Positions 51,436 through 61,227 are shown, numbered from the stretch's first letter. The stretch: 64,000 nucleotides of DNA from Metabacillus sp. KUDC1714 (GCF_014217835.1 NZ_CP055263.1:5087501-5151500); one strand, 5' to 3'. Notes: generated from the letters alone by a model not told the origin. Numbers and translations: made by a program.

Positions 51436-51705
51436 CCTTTCAAAAAAATCTATTGTTTATGTAATGTATTCATTTTTTTACTTTAAACTATTTTCAAAAA
51501 AATCTGATCCGTTCTTTAAATAATTTTACCATAAAGTAGGTTGAGCCTACTTAGGTAGTTTATTGCATAAAAACTTATCCTCCAAAATAATATGGTAAAT
51601 ATTGTGCATTTCAATATGCTCATTTATACTTATACATATAAAAAGCTTAACTCGATACGAACATCTGTCTGAACTTTTAATCATTAATAAAAAGGTGGTA
51701 GAAAT

Positions 51706-52077
51706 ATGAAACTAGGCGCATTTTCTGTAAGTTTAAATGTAAAAGACATTAATCTCTCAAAATCATTTTACGAAAACCTTGGATTTCAAACATTAGGTGG
51801 TGATATTACCCAAAATTGGCTTATTTTGAAGAATGAAAATTGCATAATTGGGCTATTTCAAGGAATGTTTGATAAGAACATCCTGACTTTTAATCCAGGA
51901 TGGAATGAAAATGCTGAAAATCTCGAATCATTTACGGACGTTCGCGAACTTCAAAAACAGCTCAAAGGAAATGGAATAAACATGCTGTCTGAAGCCGATG
52001 AATCAAGTGAAGGACCAGCACATTTTACAATTGAAGATCCAGATGGTAATCTCATTCTTGTTGATCAACACAGATGA
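51706..52077 (+). CDS. VOC-family protein (glyoxalase-like)
   Basis: 123 aa, single VOC unit. FSVSLNVKDINLSKSFYENLGFQTLGG at the start, GPAHFTIEDPDGNLILVDQH at the end (a Glu-rich metal-like site around residue 108). AAAGGTGG lies 8 nt before the ATG. Function unknown. A single gene followed by a hairpin terminator. Confidence 0.9.
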   Translation: MKLGAFSVSLNVKDINLSKSFYENLGFQTLGGDITQNWLILKNENCIIGLFQGMFDKNILTFNPGWNENAENLESFTDVRELQKQLKGNGINMLSEADESSEGPAHFTIEDPDGNLILVDQHR

Positions 52078-52145
52078 AATAGCCAAAATTAACGGTACAA
52101 GTAACTACATATTACTTTTGCTATTATAGTAGATGAAAAAGCAAA

Positions 52146-52190
52146 GGACCTGTTCTTCAACTTCTAAATTAGAAGAAAGAGAACCGGTCC
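52146..52190. terminator. Hairpin terminator after the VOC gene
   Basis: GGACCTGTTCTT pairs with GAGAACCGGTCC (two mismatches); A/T-rich on both sides, so it may serve both strands. Followed immediately by the end of the next minus-strand gene. Confidence 0.55.
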
Positions 52191-52206
52191 TACGCTAGAG
52201 CAATCC

Positions 52207-52686
52207 TTATTTTATTCCTAGTTGATACTTAAGTTTATTATCATACCAGTATTGCACTCCGTATAATATATATGCTTTATAATGTAAGTATAGAAAAAAT
52301 TGAAAATTATTCAACTTATTTAAACGTAATATTTTTATTTTTTTAATAAAGTTAATAATAGGAAAAGCAAACAATCCGTCAGCAATAACATTAAGCAACA
52401 CAAACTTTTTAAAGTTTCCATATGATAATTTAAGTAACCACAAGGAAAGAGGCATATATGGACCAATACTAAAAGGGAGTTCATTTGTTAGAAATGATTT
52501 TCGCTTATCATAAAAAGTCCACCAATTACGTTTTTGTCCAATCTTATGATTAATAATCTCCAGAATTACAATGACTATCCCCGCTAGAGAAAAACGTTTT
52601 AAATTATGTTTTCCTATACATATCAACGATAACCAAGGGACTACTATTAAAATTACATTAAATAAAGTGTGCCTTTTGGATAACAT
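52207..52686 (-). CDS. Integral membrane protein, 159 aa, unknown
   Basis: Four to five hydrophobic segments (residues ~8-24, ~31-46, ~70-88, ~98-115, ~128-145) with basic loops (KKIKILRLNKLN). No motif recognised. The first two helices and the WWTFYDKRKSFLTNELPFSIGPYMP stretch are typical of a small Bacillus membrane family without known function. It stands alone between a VOC gene and an FMO-like gene. Confidence 0.65.
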   Translation of the reverse strand: MLSKRHTLFNVILIVVPWLSLICIGKHNLKRFSLAGIVIVILEIINHKIGQKRNWWTFYDKRKSFLTNELPFSIGPYMPLSLWLLKLSYGNFKKFVLLNVIADGLFAFPIINFIKKIKILRLNKLNNFQFFLYLHYKAYILYGVQYWYDNKLKYQLGIK

Positions 52687-52868
52687 ATGGATTTCACCTT
52701 AACCTTTTATAATTTCATCTCTTTTTAGAGTATCCGAATACACAAAAAGTATTCTATTATCTTAAAGCTAGTTGAAAAACAGCTTCAATACCCAATTGTA
52801 GCCAATATTTTCTTGCTTCATTTGTTTCTAGACAATTCGTTTTTTATTGAAGGTAGAGATAGACTACA

Positions 52869-53903
52869 TCAAATATTCATTTTATTTGCAATGTATTCCG
52901 CATCCTCGCCTACTCCTAATAGTAGTGCTGAACCGCGTTTATGCTGCCATGGTAAACCAAGGAAATACAATCCTTCAATTTGAGTGATCCCCCTGCTATG
53001 TACTGGATTCCCTGTTTTGTCCAGGACTTGTGAGATATTAATCCATTCGTAATTTGATGTAAACCCTGTAGCCCAGATGACATTTTTGACTTCAATCTTT
53101 TCCTGATCTTCGAACTGAAAAATCTCCTGGTCACAGTGAATTGTTCTGGGATGAAGGATAATTCTTTGATCTCGAAGTAATTGCTTTAATTCATTTCCAA
53201 AGATAGGATCCCCATTACCTCGAATCCTTTTTCCGATAAATGATTCTGCCGTAGCATTCAATATCCTGAGTTTCTTGAACCACCAAAAAATACTCTTTCT
53301 GAAGAAAGATAAGGGTAGAAAGCTGATTTCTTTGCTAATGGATAAATGCACCTCTCTCGAAGAAGAAAGTTCTACCGCAATTTGTGCACCAGAATTTCCT
53401 CCTCCAACTATTAGTGCATTTCCCGGTAATAATTGGCTAGAATTTTTATATTCAGATGAATGAACTTGATACACATTATTAGAAAGATTCTTTGAGATTG
53501 ATGGAATAGATGGTAATTGAAAAGGTCCAGTTGCAATGATCACTTGTTTTGAATGCATGGTTTCTTTATTCGTTTTAATAATGAAGGTATTTTCTTGTTT
53601 TTCTAAAGTTTGAACGTTCGTTTCCATTTGAATTGGTAATTCAAATGTCCTTGCGTAGAGCCCCAAATATTCAACTACTTCATTTTTAGTTGGTAACCCC
53701 TGAGGATCTCCCTTCATTTGTAAACCAGGTAAAGAACTAAATTCTCTAGTAGTAAATAATACTAAGGATTCATAACGATTCTTCCAAGAATCACCGATTT
53801 TCTTATTTTGATCTATTATTAAAAAGTTTTTCGTTTGCTTCAAAAGATGATATCCCATAGAAAGGCCAGCTTGACCTGCACCGATAATAATTACATCAAA
53901 CAT
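52869..53903 (-). CDS. FAD/NAD(P)-binding flavoprotein, flavin monooxygenase-like (CzcO family)
   Basis: 344 aa. FAD Rossmann motif GAGQAGLSMGYHLL (residues ~7-20), the monooxygenase-like DQNKKIGDSWKNRYESLVLFTTREF, NADP Rossmann motif VGGGNSGAQIAVELS (~167-181) and the terminal WATGFTSNYEWI with GLPWQHKRGSALL. Such proteins oxygenate or reduce small substrates or are linked to metal/sulfide metabolism. Substrate unknown. The protein is complete; no obvious ribosome-binding site variant. Confidence 0.88.
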   Translation of the reverse strand: MFDVIIIGAGQAGLSMGYHLLKQTKNFLIIDQNKKIGDSWKNRYESLVLFTTREFSSLPGLQMKGDPQGLPTKNEVVEYLGLYARTFELPIQMETNVQTLEKQENTFIIKTNKETMHSKQVIIATGPFQLPSIPSISKNLSNNVYQVHSSEYKNSSQLLPGNALIVGGGNSGAQIAVELSSSREVHLSISKEISFLPLSFFRKSIFWWFKKLRILNATAESFIGKRIRGNGDPIFGNELKQLLRDQRIILHPRTIHCDQEIFQFEDQEKIEVKNVIWATGFTSNYEWINISQVLDKTGNPVHSRGITQIEGLYFLGLPWQHKRGSALLLGVGEDAEYIANKMNI

Positions 53904-54372
53904 TATTTTAACTCCTTATTCAATAAAAATATGAATCTAATCTCAAGATCAATATGCAAATATTAAAAACAATTAATATAGTAACATTGAGATAACCCTA
54001 TAAATTCTTATATGTATCTATAATAACATGTTAATATTTTCCTCTACTAACCCTAATTAAGAGTATTCAAAAATAATTATTATTCCTTTTTTCTTTTACC
54101 TGCATAAAAGTGTTTTCATTTTTTATCTAGTTAAATTAATTACTGCTCTTCAATGAATTCTTCATCATATATCGATCGACGTATGATTTAAGCATTTCAA
54201 ATGATGAGTGCTTTACCTCGATTCTATGAGTTAAGAGCAAATAAATAAGTAATTGTTATTATCTGCTTAAATGATTGAAATTATTTAACAGCAAATTCTT
54301 AAATATTTTATTTAACACATGTAAAACCTATATTCAAGTGACAAAATTCATATAGGAGTGTGACTTTATTAA
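53904..54372. other. Mostly gene-free interval
   Basis: About 470 AT-rich bases. Only the recombinase-like remnant at 54136-54249 shows coding character. The right end should hold the promoter of the DUF4352 gene; TAGGAGTGTG at about 54353 is its ribosome-binding region. Confidence 0.4.
54136..54249 (-). pseudogene. Possible C-terminal remnant of a tyrosine recombinase
   Basis: A start-less frame ends with THRIEVKHSSFEMLKSYVDRYMMKN before a TAA. It resembles the ends of phage/ICE integrases (GHSSLEMVKRYV), with the catalytic Tyr in SYVDRY. Only ~35 residues remain and the preceding G of GHSS is Lys, so the assignment is tentative. Confidence 0.3.
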
Positions 54373-54966
54373 ATGGCAAAAGAAAGAATAAAGAAGCCTT
54401 TTTATAAACGTTGGTGGTTTTGGGCTATTGCGGTGATATTGGTGATAGCTATCGCGACTGGTGGCGGTGAAGATGATACCGACTTAGCAAACGATGCTGG
54501 GGATGCTGCACCTCCAGAAACTGAAGAAGGAACGGATGTAACTGAGGGTGAAAAGAAGGAAGAAACAAAAACGTATAAAATCGGTGATGCCGTAAAAGTT
54601 GGCGATGTTGTGTTTACTGTTCATGGGAAGTCAACTGCAAATAATGTTGGTGGCGAATATGGACAAAATGCAAGCGGAACCTACTTAATTCTCGATGTCA
54701 CAGTGAAAAATGAAGGAAAAGAAGCAATCATGACAGATTCATCCTTCTTTAAGTTACTTCAAGGGGATACAGAATATAATGCAGATGATTCTGCAACACT
54801 TTACGCGAATGAAGCAGGAAAAGGATTTTTCTTAGAAGAAATTAATCCAAATCTTGAAAATCGTGGAAAGGTTGTTTTTGACGTTGCGGATCCTAAAGCA
54901 GCATACAAGCTCCAAGTACAATCTGGTTTCTGGGGAACAGAAACACAAACAATTGATCTTCAATAA
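54373..54966 (+). CDS. DUF4352-domain extracellular protein
   Basis: 197 aa: an N-terminal basic stretch and membrane anchor (KRWWFWAIAVILVIAIATGG, residues ~13-30), an acidic linker rich in E/D/T, and a C-terminal DUF4352 beta-sandwich (KIGDAVKVGDVVFTVHGKST; GTYLILDVTVKNEGKEAI; RGKVVFDVAD). It is a surface-anchored protein of the telomere-repeat-factor-like immunoglobulin fold class, role unknown. Monocistronic, with TAGGAGTG near the start and a terminator after. Confidence 0.85.
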   Translation: MAKERIKKPFYKRWWFWAIAVILVIAIATGGGEDDTDLANDAGDAAPPETEEGTDVTEGEKKEETKTYKIGDAVKVGDVVFTVHGKSTANNVGGEYGQNASGTYLILDVTVKNEGKEAIMTDSSFFKLLQGDTEYNADDSATLYANEAGKGFFLEEINPNLENRGKVVFDVADPKAAYKLQVQSGFWGTETQTIDLQ

Positions 54967-54972
54967 TAAGTC

Positions 54973-55013
54973 AAAGGATCAGGAAAAATAATCATTTTTC
55001 CTGGTCCTTTTTT
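54973..55013 (+). terminator. Terminator of the DUF4352 gene
   Basis: AAAGGATCAGGAAAAAT pairs with ATTTTTCCTGGTCCTTT (one G-U), followed by TTTTG. Confidence 0.8.
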
Positions 55014-55303
55014 GTAAAATAAACCCCAACTTGTATTCGAAATCCTTTTCTTTTCATAAGATCATCCACTGTTTCACTGAATCTACTCAATCTATTATTG
55101 CAGTCGTTCTTAGCGAAATATACTTTTCCATTTTGTATCGACGATCATTTGCGCTATGCTTTAGGTGTAACTTTGAAACAAATTCTTACAATATGTTTTT
55201 GTCCGAATAATGACAAATTCAGTATTATAATAAAAATAAATTGATCTTTACTGTTTCTTTTTTTATTCTTAAGAAAACCACTATTATATTAGGAGCAAAT
55301 AAC

Positions 55304-55849
55304 ATGAGTAATAATCATTCTGTGAAACAACGAAATTACAATTCATTGATTTGGATCTTGTCAATTGTCATTGTAGGTGTGATAGTCGGAACGTATTTTT
55401 TGCCTAAAAACAATGATGGTAGCATTTTGGGAATAGAGTTAACTGTATTACCGTTAATGAATGCTATTTTCAACACCTTTACATTTCTTTTTCTTGTTCT
55501 TGCTTTGATTACAATCAGGCAAAAAAATATTAAACTGCACCGCCGTTTTATTATTGCGGCATTCACGACAACATTTTTGTTTTGCATTAGTTATTTGACC
55601 TATCATTCAATGGCTGAATCAACTAGCTATGGCGGAGATGGATTATTAAAGAGTATCTACTATTTTGTTTTGATCACTCACATTTTCCTTGCGGCAGCAA
55701 TTGTGCCACTTGCACTTATTACGCTAGGCAGGGGCTTGAATATGCAGGTAGACAAGCATCGGAAAATTGCTCGATGGACGATGCCGATCTGGCTTTATGT
55801 AAGCTTCACTGGTGTATTGGTCTACTTCATGATATCACCGTATTATTAA
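55304..55849 (+). CDS. DUF420 membrane protein (YozB-like)
   Basis: About 181 aa from the ATG that follows TTAGGAG by 8 nt; the longer frame from 55241 has no site and a hydrophobic artefact start. Five membrane helices, with NAIFNTFTFLFLVLALITIRQKNIKLHRRFIIAAFTTTFLFCISYLTYH and a late HIFLAAAIVPLALITLGRGL and KHRKIARWTMPIWLYVSFTGVLVYFM. DUF420/YozB proteins are linked to cytochrome-oxidase assembly regions; three conserved His lie in the helices. Here it stands alone. Confidence 0.9.
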   Translation: MSNNHSVKQRNYNSLIWILSIVIVGVIVGTYFLPKNNDGSILGIELTVLPLMNAIFNTFTFLFLVLALITIRQKNIKLHRRFIIAAFTTTFLFCISYLTYHSMAESTSYGGDGLLKSIYYFVLITHIFLAAAIVPLALITLGRGLNMQVDKHRKIARWTMPIWLYVSFTGVLVYFMISPYY

Positions 55850-55878
55850 TTCGAGTCTAAAGGTCTTCTTTTCATAAT

Positions 55879-55920
55879 AAAAGCAACAATCTTTTTATAT
55901 TCAAAGATTGTTGCTTTTAT
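55879..55920 (+). terminator. Terminator of the DUF420 gene
   Basis: Perfect 16-bp arms AAAAGCAACAATCTTT and AAAGATTGTTGCTTTT with an 8-nt loop, A/T-rich on both sides. Confidence 0.8.
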
Positions 55921-56142
55921 TTATTACACTTAGATCTCAGTAAAACCATACCTGAATTTATCGTAACTTACCTCTAATAGTAGCACCATCCCTCAACATT
56001 TCTGTCTACTTTTTCAGCAGTCTCGTCTAATAATGTAGTCACCTCTTATGTCTACTCTTTTTATAATTGTCTATTTGATGGGGTACAGTTCATTCTGATT
56101 TTACACTCGTTTTTCTTTGTTTCTATATATAAAATTTACTAT

Positions 56143-57030
56143 CTATTCCGCTAACCCTTGCACACATTCTGCCCATTGTTCTTCGGCAATTCGTTTTAGT
56201 AATAAAGATTGCTCCCATCGATCGGAAATTTCCTCCATATTCCCTTTACTATAGCTGTTTTTCGTGATTGCATATCCTGGTGGACCCAATTCACATACGA
56301 ATGGGAAAATATCTCCAACTTTCGCATCCATCAGCCAATTTTCCATCCCTTGTTTCCACCAGCCTTTAAATCGATTCAACATCGGATGCTCTCCATTTGG
56401 TCCAATATCCACTTGCACCTGTTCTCCATTTGAAACTCTCCCATGAATACATCCGCATCGTTGTAACAATTCATTAAAAAACGGCTCTGCTCTAAAGATA
56501 TCCCCGACCATCTCACCAGAGACAACATAGTGAGAAAAATCAATTGTGAGACTTAAATTAGGAATCGCTTTCACATAATCTACTGTTCGCAACAAGTCCT
56601 GTGTAATTCTTCCTCTATGTGTTTCTACAAAATGAGTGGTACCAAACCGTTCAGCTTCCTCTGTTAACTCTTTTAGTAGCTGTACCGCTTCTTCACCGAT
56701 GACAAAACTATCCATCACTTGTGAATTAACATGCTGAACGCCAAAGTCTTGTGCCTGCTTTAAAAGAGTTGATAACTCTTCACGATTCCAAGGATAAGCA
56801 CAAATGCTAAAGCTAAGCTGATACTTTTCAAGTAAGTTGTGCCACTCCTCCTGTTTTTCTTGAGGTGGAAGAAAACCATTAATCCCTGTAAATCCTGCTT
56901 CGGCAATTTTTTCTACCTTTTCTTCTGTTATCCATTCTCGTACGCCATTTCCTATCCCATTCATCGCCCACCATGATTGTTGAATATCTAATCGTGGTGG
57001 AGCACTGCTTCCATTATTTATTTTTTTCAT
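56143..57030 (-). CDS. Sugar phosphate isomerase/epimerase-like TIM-barrel protein
   Basis: 295 aa, AP-endonuclease-2-type TIM barrel. Metal-ligand positions: Glu in HFVETHRGR (~residue 160), Asp/His in LTIDFSHYVVSGE (~180-190), His in CIHGRVSNG and Glu in FVCELGPPGYAI. It should isomerise or dehydrate a sugar or inositol derivative. It is 24 bp downstream of the PhyH gene on the same strand, so in one operon. Substrate unknown. Confidence 0.88.
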   Translation of the reverse strand: MKKINNGSSAPPRLDIQQSWWAMNGIGNGVREWITEEKVEKIAEAGFTGINGFLPPQEKQEEWHNLLEKYQLSFSICAYPWNREELSTLLKQAQDFGVQHVNSQVMDSFVIGEEAVQLLKELTEEAERFGTTHFVETHRGRITQDLLRTVDYVKAIPNLSLTIDFSHYVVSGEMVGDIFRAEPFFNELLQRCGCIHGRVSNGEQVQVDIGPNGEHPMLNRFKGWWKQGMENWLMDAKVGDIFPFVCELGPPGYAITKNSYSKGNMEEISDRWEQSLLLKRIAEEQWAECVQGLAE

Positions 57031-57054
57031 CTTTCCACCTTTTCCTAATGTAGG

Positions 57055-57864
57055 TTAATGTATTTCCGCTTGGGTAAATTCTGTACCACATGGATTCGAT
57101 TCAGTCGTTTCAATATCCGTAACAGGCGTACCATCCTGTTTATATAGTGGTTTGTAGAAATTTCCAGCTTTTGTGGTGGAAATCCCTGCATAATGACAAA
57201 TAAACGATCTGCGAAATTTGTCTTTTGAAGTATTTGGATAAGATCCATGAATTACATTACCATTAAAAAACAACACATCGCCTGGCTCCAGGATCGCAGG
57301 TATTGGCTTTAGCCCATCAGGTATATCGACCTCTTCACGAGTAAACGATTTCTCTGGGTCAGCTCTATGAGGGCATTGGATTTCAGCATGCTGCGAATTA
57401 GGAACAACATAAAGTCCACCGTTTTCTTCATTAGATGGATCAATTGCGGTCCAGGCTGCTATACATGTTCCTGGTTCCATCTTTAAATAAAAATTATCCT
57501 GATGCAGTGCCTGCCCCTTTGCACCTGGTGGCTTATAATAGAACATACTTTGTGCTGCAAGTGGCTCCTCTTCAAGTAGTTTTGTCAGAATTGAGAATAG
57601 CCTTAAATCCAACAAGTACTTCATAGATAGTGAGTCAATTTTATGAGGATGCATGATCCTTGGATACATCTTCAATATATCGCCTTTTGCATCTTCCTCG
57701 GAAAGGGGTGAAAAATAACCTGGTATCGGTCCTTCGGAATGTATTTGCATAAACCGATTTTTTAACTGCTCAATTTCCTCGCTTGAAAATAGTCCTTTTA
57801 CAATCAAATATCCATCTGAATCAAACTGTTCTTTTTGTGCCTCAGTAATATTCTCCACCATCAT
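57055..57864 (-). CDS. Phytanoyl-CoA dioxygenase (PhyH)-family protein
   Basis: 269 aa; Fe(II)/2-oxoglutarate dioxygenase fold. The 2-His-1-carboxylate site is complete: HxD in ALHQDNFYLKM (~residue 120) and the distal His in NGNVIHGSYPNTSKDKFRRS (~205), with Arg in KFRRSFICHY for 2-oxoglutarate. The start MMVENITEAQKEQFDSDGYLIVKGLFS is family-typical. Bacterial members hydroxylate small metabolites. With the TIM-barrel gene downstream and a divergent AraC regulator, it belongs to an inducible catabolic module (inference). Confidence 0.9.
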   Translation of the reverse strand: MMVENITEAQKEQFDSDGYLIVKGLFSSEEIEQLKNRFMQIHSEGPIPGYFSPLSEEDAKGDILKMYPRIMHPHKIDSLSMKYLLDLRLFSILTKLLEEEPLAAQSMFYYKPPGAKGQALHQDNFYLKMEPGTCIAAWTAIDPSNEENGGLYVVPNSQHAEIQCPHRADPEKSFTREEVDIPDGLKPIPAILEPGDVLFFNGNVIHGSYPNTSKDKFRRSFICHYAGISTTKAGNFYKPLYKQDGTPVTDIETTESNPCGTEFTQAEIH

Positions 57865-57934
57865 CCACCTCTTTTTTATTAATAATTGCTATAATTAAAT
57901 TATAAGAGATCTCAAAATGAAAGGAATAGAGAGA

Positions 57935-58771
57935 ATGACTATAAACCTTAACAATCCTGCTATTTTTAAAAATGCTTCATCACCTGGGGTTCTTTTTTCA
58001 GATCATTATCATCAGTCAAATGAATACAAGGTCACTCGATCAAATGGAGCGAAAGAATGGATAATAACATTTACTCTTTCTGGGAAAGGTTTGTTTAGTG
58101 TGGATGGTCATGAACAGCATGTAAAAGCAGGTGAGCTAGCTATTTTAAAACCAAAAACCGCTCATCAATATGGATCTAATAACAATCACTGGGAATTCTA
58201 TTGGGCTCATTTTCTTCCAAGACCAACTTGGATAGAATTACTCAATCTTCCTGAAACAACAAAAGGCTTTATCTATTTTCCAATTAATGATATACAGCTA
58301 CAAGATCGTGTTAATAATAGCTTTCAGCGAATGATTCGTGATAATCGGTTGCTTCAAGAGTTTTCTTTGGAGTTATCGATGAATGCACTTGAAGAAATTT
58401 TATTGGCTATCAATCAATGGCTACAAACAACAAAAGCAAACAAAATAGATTACAGAGTGCAACAGGTTATTCATTTATTGAATGAAGAGTTAAGAGAGGC
58501 GCATACAATTCAATCCTTAGCTGATCAAGTCTGTCTCTCCCCTTCACGACTATCTCACTTATTCCGAGAACAAGTCGGCACATCGATTATGGCAACACTT
58601 TTATCAATGAGATTGGCCCATGCAGCAAAACTACTAGAATTCACCCAGTTACCCATTTCAGAGATCGCAAATGAAGTAGGCTTTGCAAGCCCCTTCTATT
58701 TTACAAAACAATTTACTACTAGTTATGGGATGAATCCGTCGGCATATCGTAAAAGGCTGTTAGAGCAATAA
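57935..58771 (+). CDS. AraC-family regulator divergent from the PhyH operon
   Basis: About 278 aa from the ATG at 57935, which follows AAAGGAATAGAGAGA. N-terminal cupin: GLFSVDGHEQHVKAGELAILKPKTAHQYG; two C-terminal HTH motifs (TIQSLADQVCLSPSRLSHLFREQVG and PISEIANEVGFASPFYFTKQFTTSYG). It should sense a small metabolite and activate the divergent PhyH/TIM-barrel operon, whose start is ~70 bp away. A stand-alone gene followed by a ~140-bp tail. Confidence 0.9.
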   Translation: MTINLNNPAIFKNASSPGVLFSDHYHQSNEYKVTRSNGAKEWIITFTLSGKGLFSVDGHEQHVKAGELAILKPKTAHQYGSNNNHWEFYWAHFLPRPTWIELLNLPETTKGFIYFPINDIQLQDRVNNSFQRMIRDNRLLQEFSLELSMNALEEILLAINQWLQTTKANKIDYRVQQVIHLLNEELREAHTIQSLADQVCLSPSRLSHLFREQVGTSIMATLLSMRLAHAAKLLEFTQLPISEIANEVGFASPFYFTKQFTTSYGMNPSAYRKRLLEQ

Positions 58772-58905
58772 GGGAATGTTTTTTTCCAATTTTCGTAGAT
58801 TGTTAAACTGCACGTTGTAAACTGTTTTTGTTTGAAGTCTGTTATGTTAAACTGCATCTTTATCAATTATTTAAAATCTAGACGTTCACTCAATCTTTTT
58901 TCTAT

Positions 58906-58939
58906 AAAAAAAAACGCTTATCTTCATTACTGATAAACG
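58906..58939 (-). terminator. Terminator of the CapA-like gene
   Basis: Minus-strand CGTTTATC and GATAAGCG (one G-U pair), followed by a T8 run. It lies ~120 bp past the gene's stop. Confidence 0.7.
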
Positions 58940-59060
58940 CCCTTAACGGAATATTTAAGTATTTTCTATAATATTTTGTTCGGTTAGTTACAGTGCCGTA
59001 GAAACTGTGAAAGAAATAAAAATGATACCAAAAATGTATTTTCATCCTTCTCTTCAATGA

Positions 59061-60224
59061 TTAATGAACCTTTAGCTCTGGCAACCATTGCTTCATATGA
59101 TTTATTATTACTTTATATACTGCCTCTTTACCTGCCACTTTTTTAAGAGGGGACACAGTATAATCTTCACCTACAAAAGTTGGGATAAATGAAGGGTTAT
59201 TTAACTTAACTATACTTTCACCGTTTATTTCTACCTTTTCAACTTTAATCTGCAAAATACCACCGATATCTTTATAGTCCCCTTTTTGTCCGGAAAAGAA
59301 ATTGCCTAGTGAGTAAGCTACAAATGAACGTTTTCCGTCTGCTCTTTCAATCCATTCCATCGGCTGCAAAACGTGAGGATGGTGTCCAATAATAATATCT
59401 GCACCAGCATTTGCAGTTTGACGTGCTAATTTCTTCTGTTCATCATTCGGTAACCTTTGATATTCTTGCCCAAAATGAAGACTAACAACTACAACGTCAG
59501 ATAACTCTTTTGCTTCTAGTATCTCTTGTTTCATCTTCTCCATATCTATTAAGTTCACTAGGTACGGCTTATCCTTTGGTACTGAAATACCGTTCGTACC
59601 ATATGTATAAGCTAAAAATGAGAATATAATGTCGTTCATTTCTATCGTTCTAATTTTCATTTTATCTTTTGATGAAACGTATGAACCTACATAAGGCATA
59701 CCGATCTTATTCCAGTGTTGAATCGCATTTCGAATCGCTTCTTCCCCACGATCTAACGTATGATTGTTTGCCAGTGTCACAAGGTCAACACCACTTTCTT
59801 TTAATGCATCTCCCACCTCATGTGGACTGTTGAACGAGGGGTATGTCGAAAGACCTATCTCCACACCTCCAATCATCGTCTCTTGGTTGGCAACAGTAAT
59901 ATCTGCTTCACCTAAATAAGATTGAACCGGTGTAAGAAAAGGCATAAAGTCATACTGTCCGTTAGCAACATGTGCTGGATTATATACCCGATCATGAATG
60001 AGAATATCACCAATAGCAGACAATGTAGCAGTAGAAGTTTTATCTGTTGCTTGTTTTCGAGACTTCTCAGATGTTTCCGTATTAATTTCCTTTCCTGAAT
60101 CAGTATTCTTATTCTGAATATAAGAATCTGGTGTTTTAATATCTTTCTTATGCAAGAGATAAAAAGAAGAGGCTACTAAAATAAGAGTTACTAATAAAAA
60201 ATAAAATAATGGTCTTTTCATCAA
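59061..60224 (-). CDS. CapA-family protein (PGA_cap; metallophosphatase-like)
   Basis: 387 aa. An N-terminal membrane anchor (PLFYFLLVTLILVASSFYLL, residues ~5-24) and polar linker precede the CapA domain: LSAIGDILIHDRVYN (~70), DITVANQETMIGG, LVTLANNHTLDRGEEAI (~155), VVSLHFGQEYQRLPNDEQ, ADIIIGHHPHVLQPMEWIE (~270) and YSLGNFFSGQ. Such proteins act in poly-gamma-glutamate or cell-surface polymer assembly, but no other capsule gene (capB, capC) is near, so this is a stand-alone family member whose role is not fixed. Confidence 0.88.
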   Translation of the reverse strand: MMKRPLFYFLLVTLILVASSFYLLHKKDIKTPDSYIQNKNTDSGKEINTETSEKSRKQATDKTSTATLSAIGDILIHDRVYNPAHVANGQYDFMPFLTPVQSYLGEADITVANQETMIGGVEIGLSTYPSFNSPHEVGDALKESGVDLVTLANNHTLDRGEEAIRNAIQHWNKIGMPYVGSYVSSKDKMKIRTIEMNDIIFSFLAYTYGTNGISVPKDKPYLVNLIDMEKMKQEILEAKELSDVVVVSLHFGQEYQRLPNDEQKKLARQTANAGADIIIGHHPHVLQPMEWIERADGKRSFVAYSLGNFFSGQKGDYKDIGGILQIKVEKVEINGESIVKLNNPSFIPTFVGEDYTVSPLKKVAGKEAVYKVIINHMKQWLPELKVH

Positions 60225-60326
60225 ATTCTTCCTTTTTTAATTAATTCTTTTTTTAAAAGTCAAATATTAAGGGGTATCAAAGTAACTCCTTAGTATTTGA
60301 TTTCCTAATGAATTTCTACTTACTTA

Positions 60327-60560
60327 ATAATGTTGGCTCTTTTCTAAAAGATTGTTGTTTTTGAACAAAACAGATTAGGGTGATTGGTGCGGAAGGTGCG
60401 AGACTCCTGTGGGAGTAGCGGGACAGATGAGACCCCGCAGGCGCTTCGCGCTGAGGAGGCTCATCGCCCGCCCCACGGAAAGCGAGCATCCTGGAGCGCC
60501 AATCAACCAACCCAATACTATTTTAAAAGCAACAAAGTTTGCGAAAACAGCCATAATGTT
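60327..60560. mobile_element. Miniature transposon (MITE), copy 2, with 8-bp target duplication
   Basis: 218-bp element 60335-60552, same length and orientation as copy 1 and differing at 4 bases. It is flanked by the direct repeat ATAATGTT (60327-60334, 60553-60560), unrelated to that of copy 1. This shows two independent insertions of the same non-autonomous element. No open frame inside is credible. Confidence 0.88.
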
Positions 60561-60729
60561 AGATCAATTTGATTCTAATAATATTGATAATCAAACAAAG
60601 ATTTATACTATGAATACTGTATAAGATATTGTTACTAATTAAAAGCCTTGGATTCAATAGTGTTTCTCTTAACTATCTCAAAAAAAGTTCAATTGTGGAA
60701 ATATCTTTTTATTTTTGACAAAAATAAAA

Positions 60730-60755
60730 AGCATCCCTCAATACAAAGAGATGCT
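60730..60755 (-). terminator. Terminator after the decayed gene
   Basis: AGCATC and GATGCT arms; on the minus strand the hairpin is followed by TTTTATTTTTG, so it ends a leftward transcript whose gene no longer exists. Confidence 0.55.
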
Positions 60756-60774
60756 ATATAAAACTTAAAACTAT

Positions 60775-60843
60775 TCAATTTATAAAATGTTCAAATCCCT
60801 GCTCCGTTTGTACAAGAGGGAAATATACAGTAGATAAATATTG
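60775..60843 (-). pseudogene. Possible C-terminal tail of a lost gene
   Basis: Between two stops, 22 codons read QYLSTVYFPLVQTEQGFEHFIN, and the terminator follows 20 bp later. The short run has protein-like composition but no start and no family I can name. Low confidence. Confidence 0.25.
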
Positions 60844-61227
60844 CTACCCTCGGCAATTAAACAACTGGTAGAAAAGATTTAAGATGCTACTCAAACCAAG
60901 TAGAAATGTACCATTATAAGTAAAAAACTTATGCCCACTCTAGTAACCATATTATCTAACACACCCTATACTCAATAGAATATTGTTGTCTTCATCGTTA
61001 CAATTTAAAGTTAACATAGTTTTATTTAGCTAATGTTAATTGATTATAAATACTTTATTAATTCAGCAAACGCCCGGATAGTTTATTTCCTTTTTTCATT
61101 CAGTCTACTTATTCTTAATTTTTTATAAGTTAGTTATTAAACCTCAGAAACTTGTCGCATTTAAAAGTAGGTCTTGTCAGCTTCACTCGTGGCATCTTGC
61201 TATATAGAGTTGCACTAAAAGAAGCCG

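Larger units (their letters stand above)
60561..61227. other. Gene-poor interval with a decayed gene end
   Basis: About 670 AT-rich bases. The only structured parts are the terminator at 60730-60755 and the short coding-like tail at 60775-60843. The remainder has no credible frame. The region probably results from gene decay near the MITE insertion. Confidence 0.4.
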
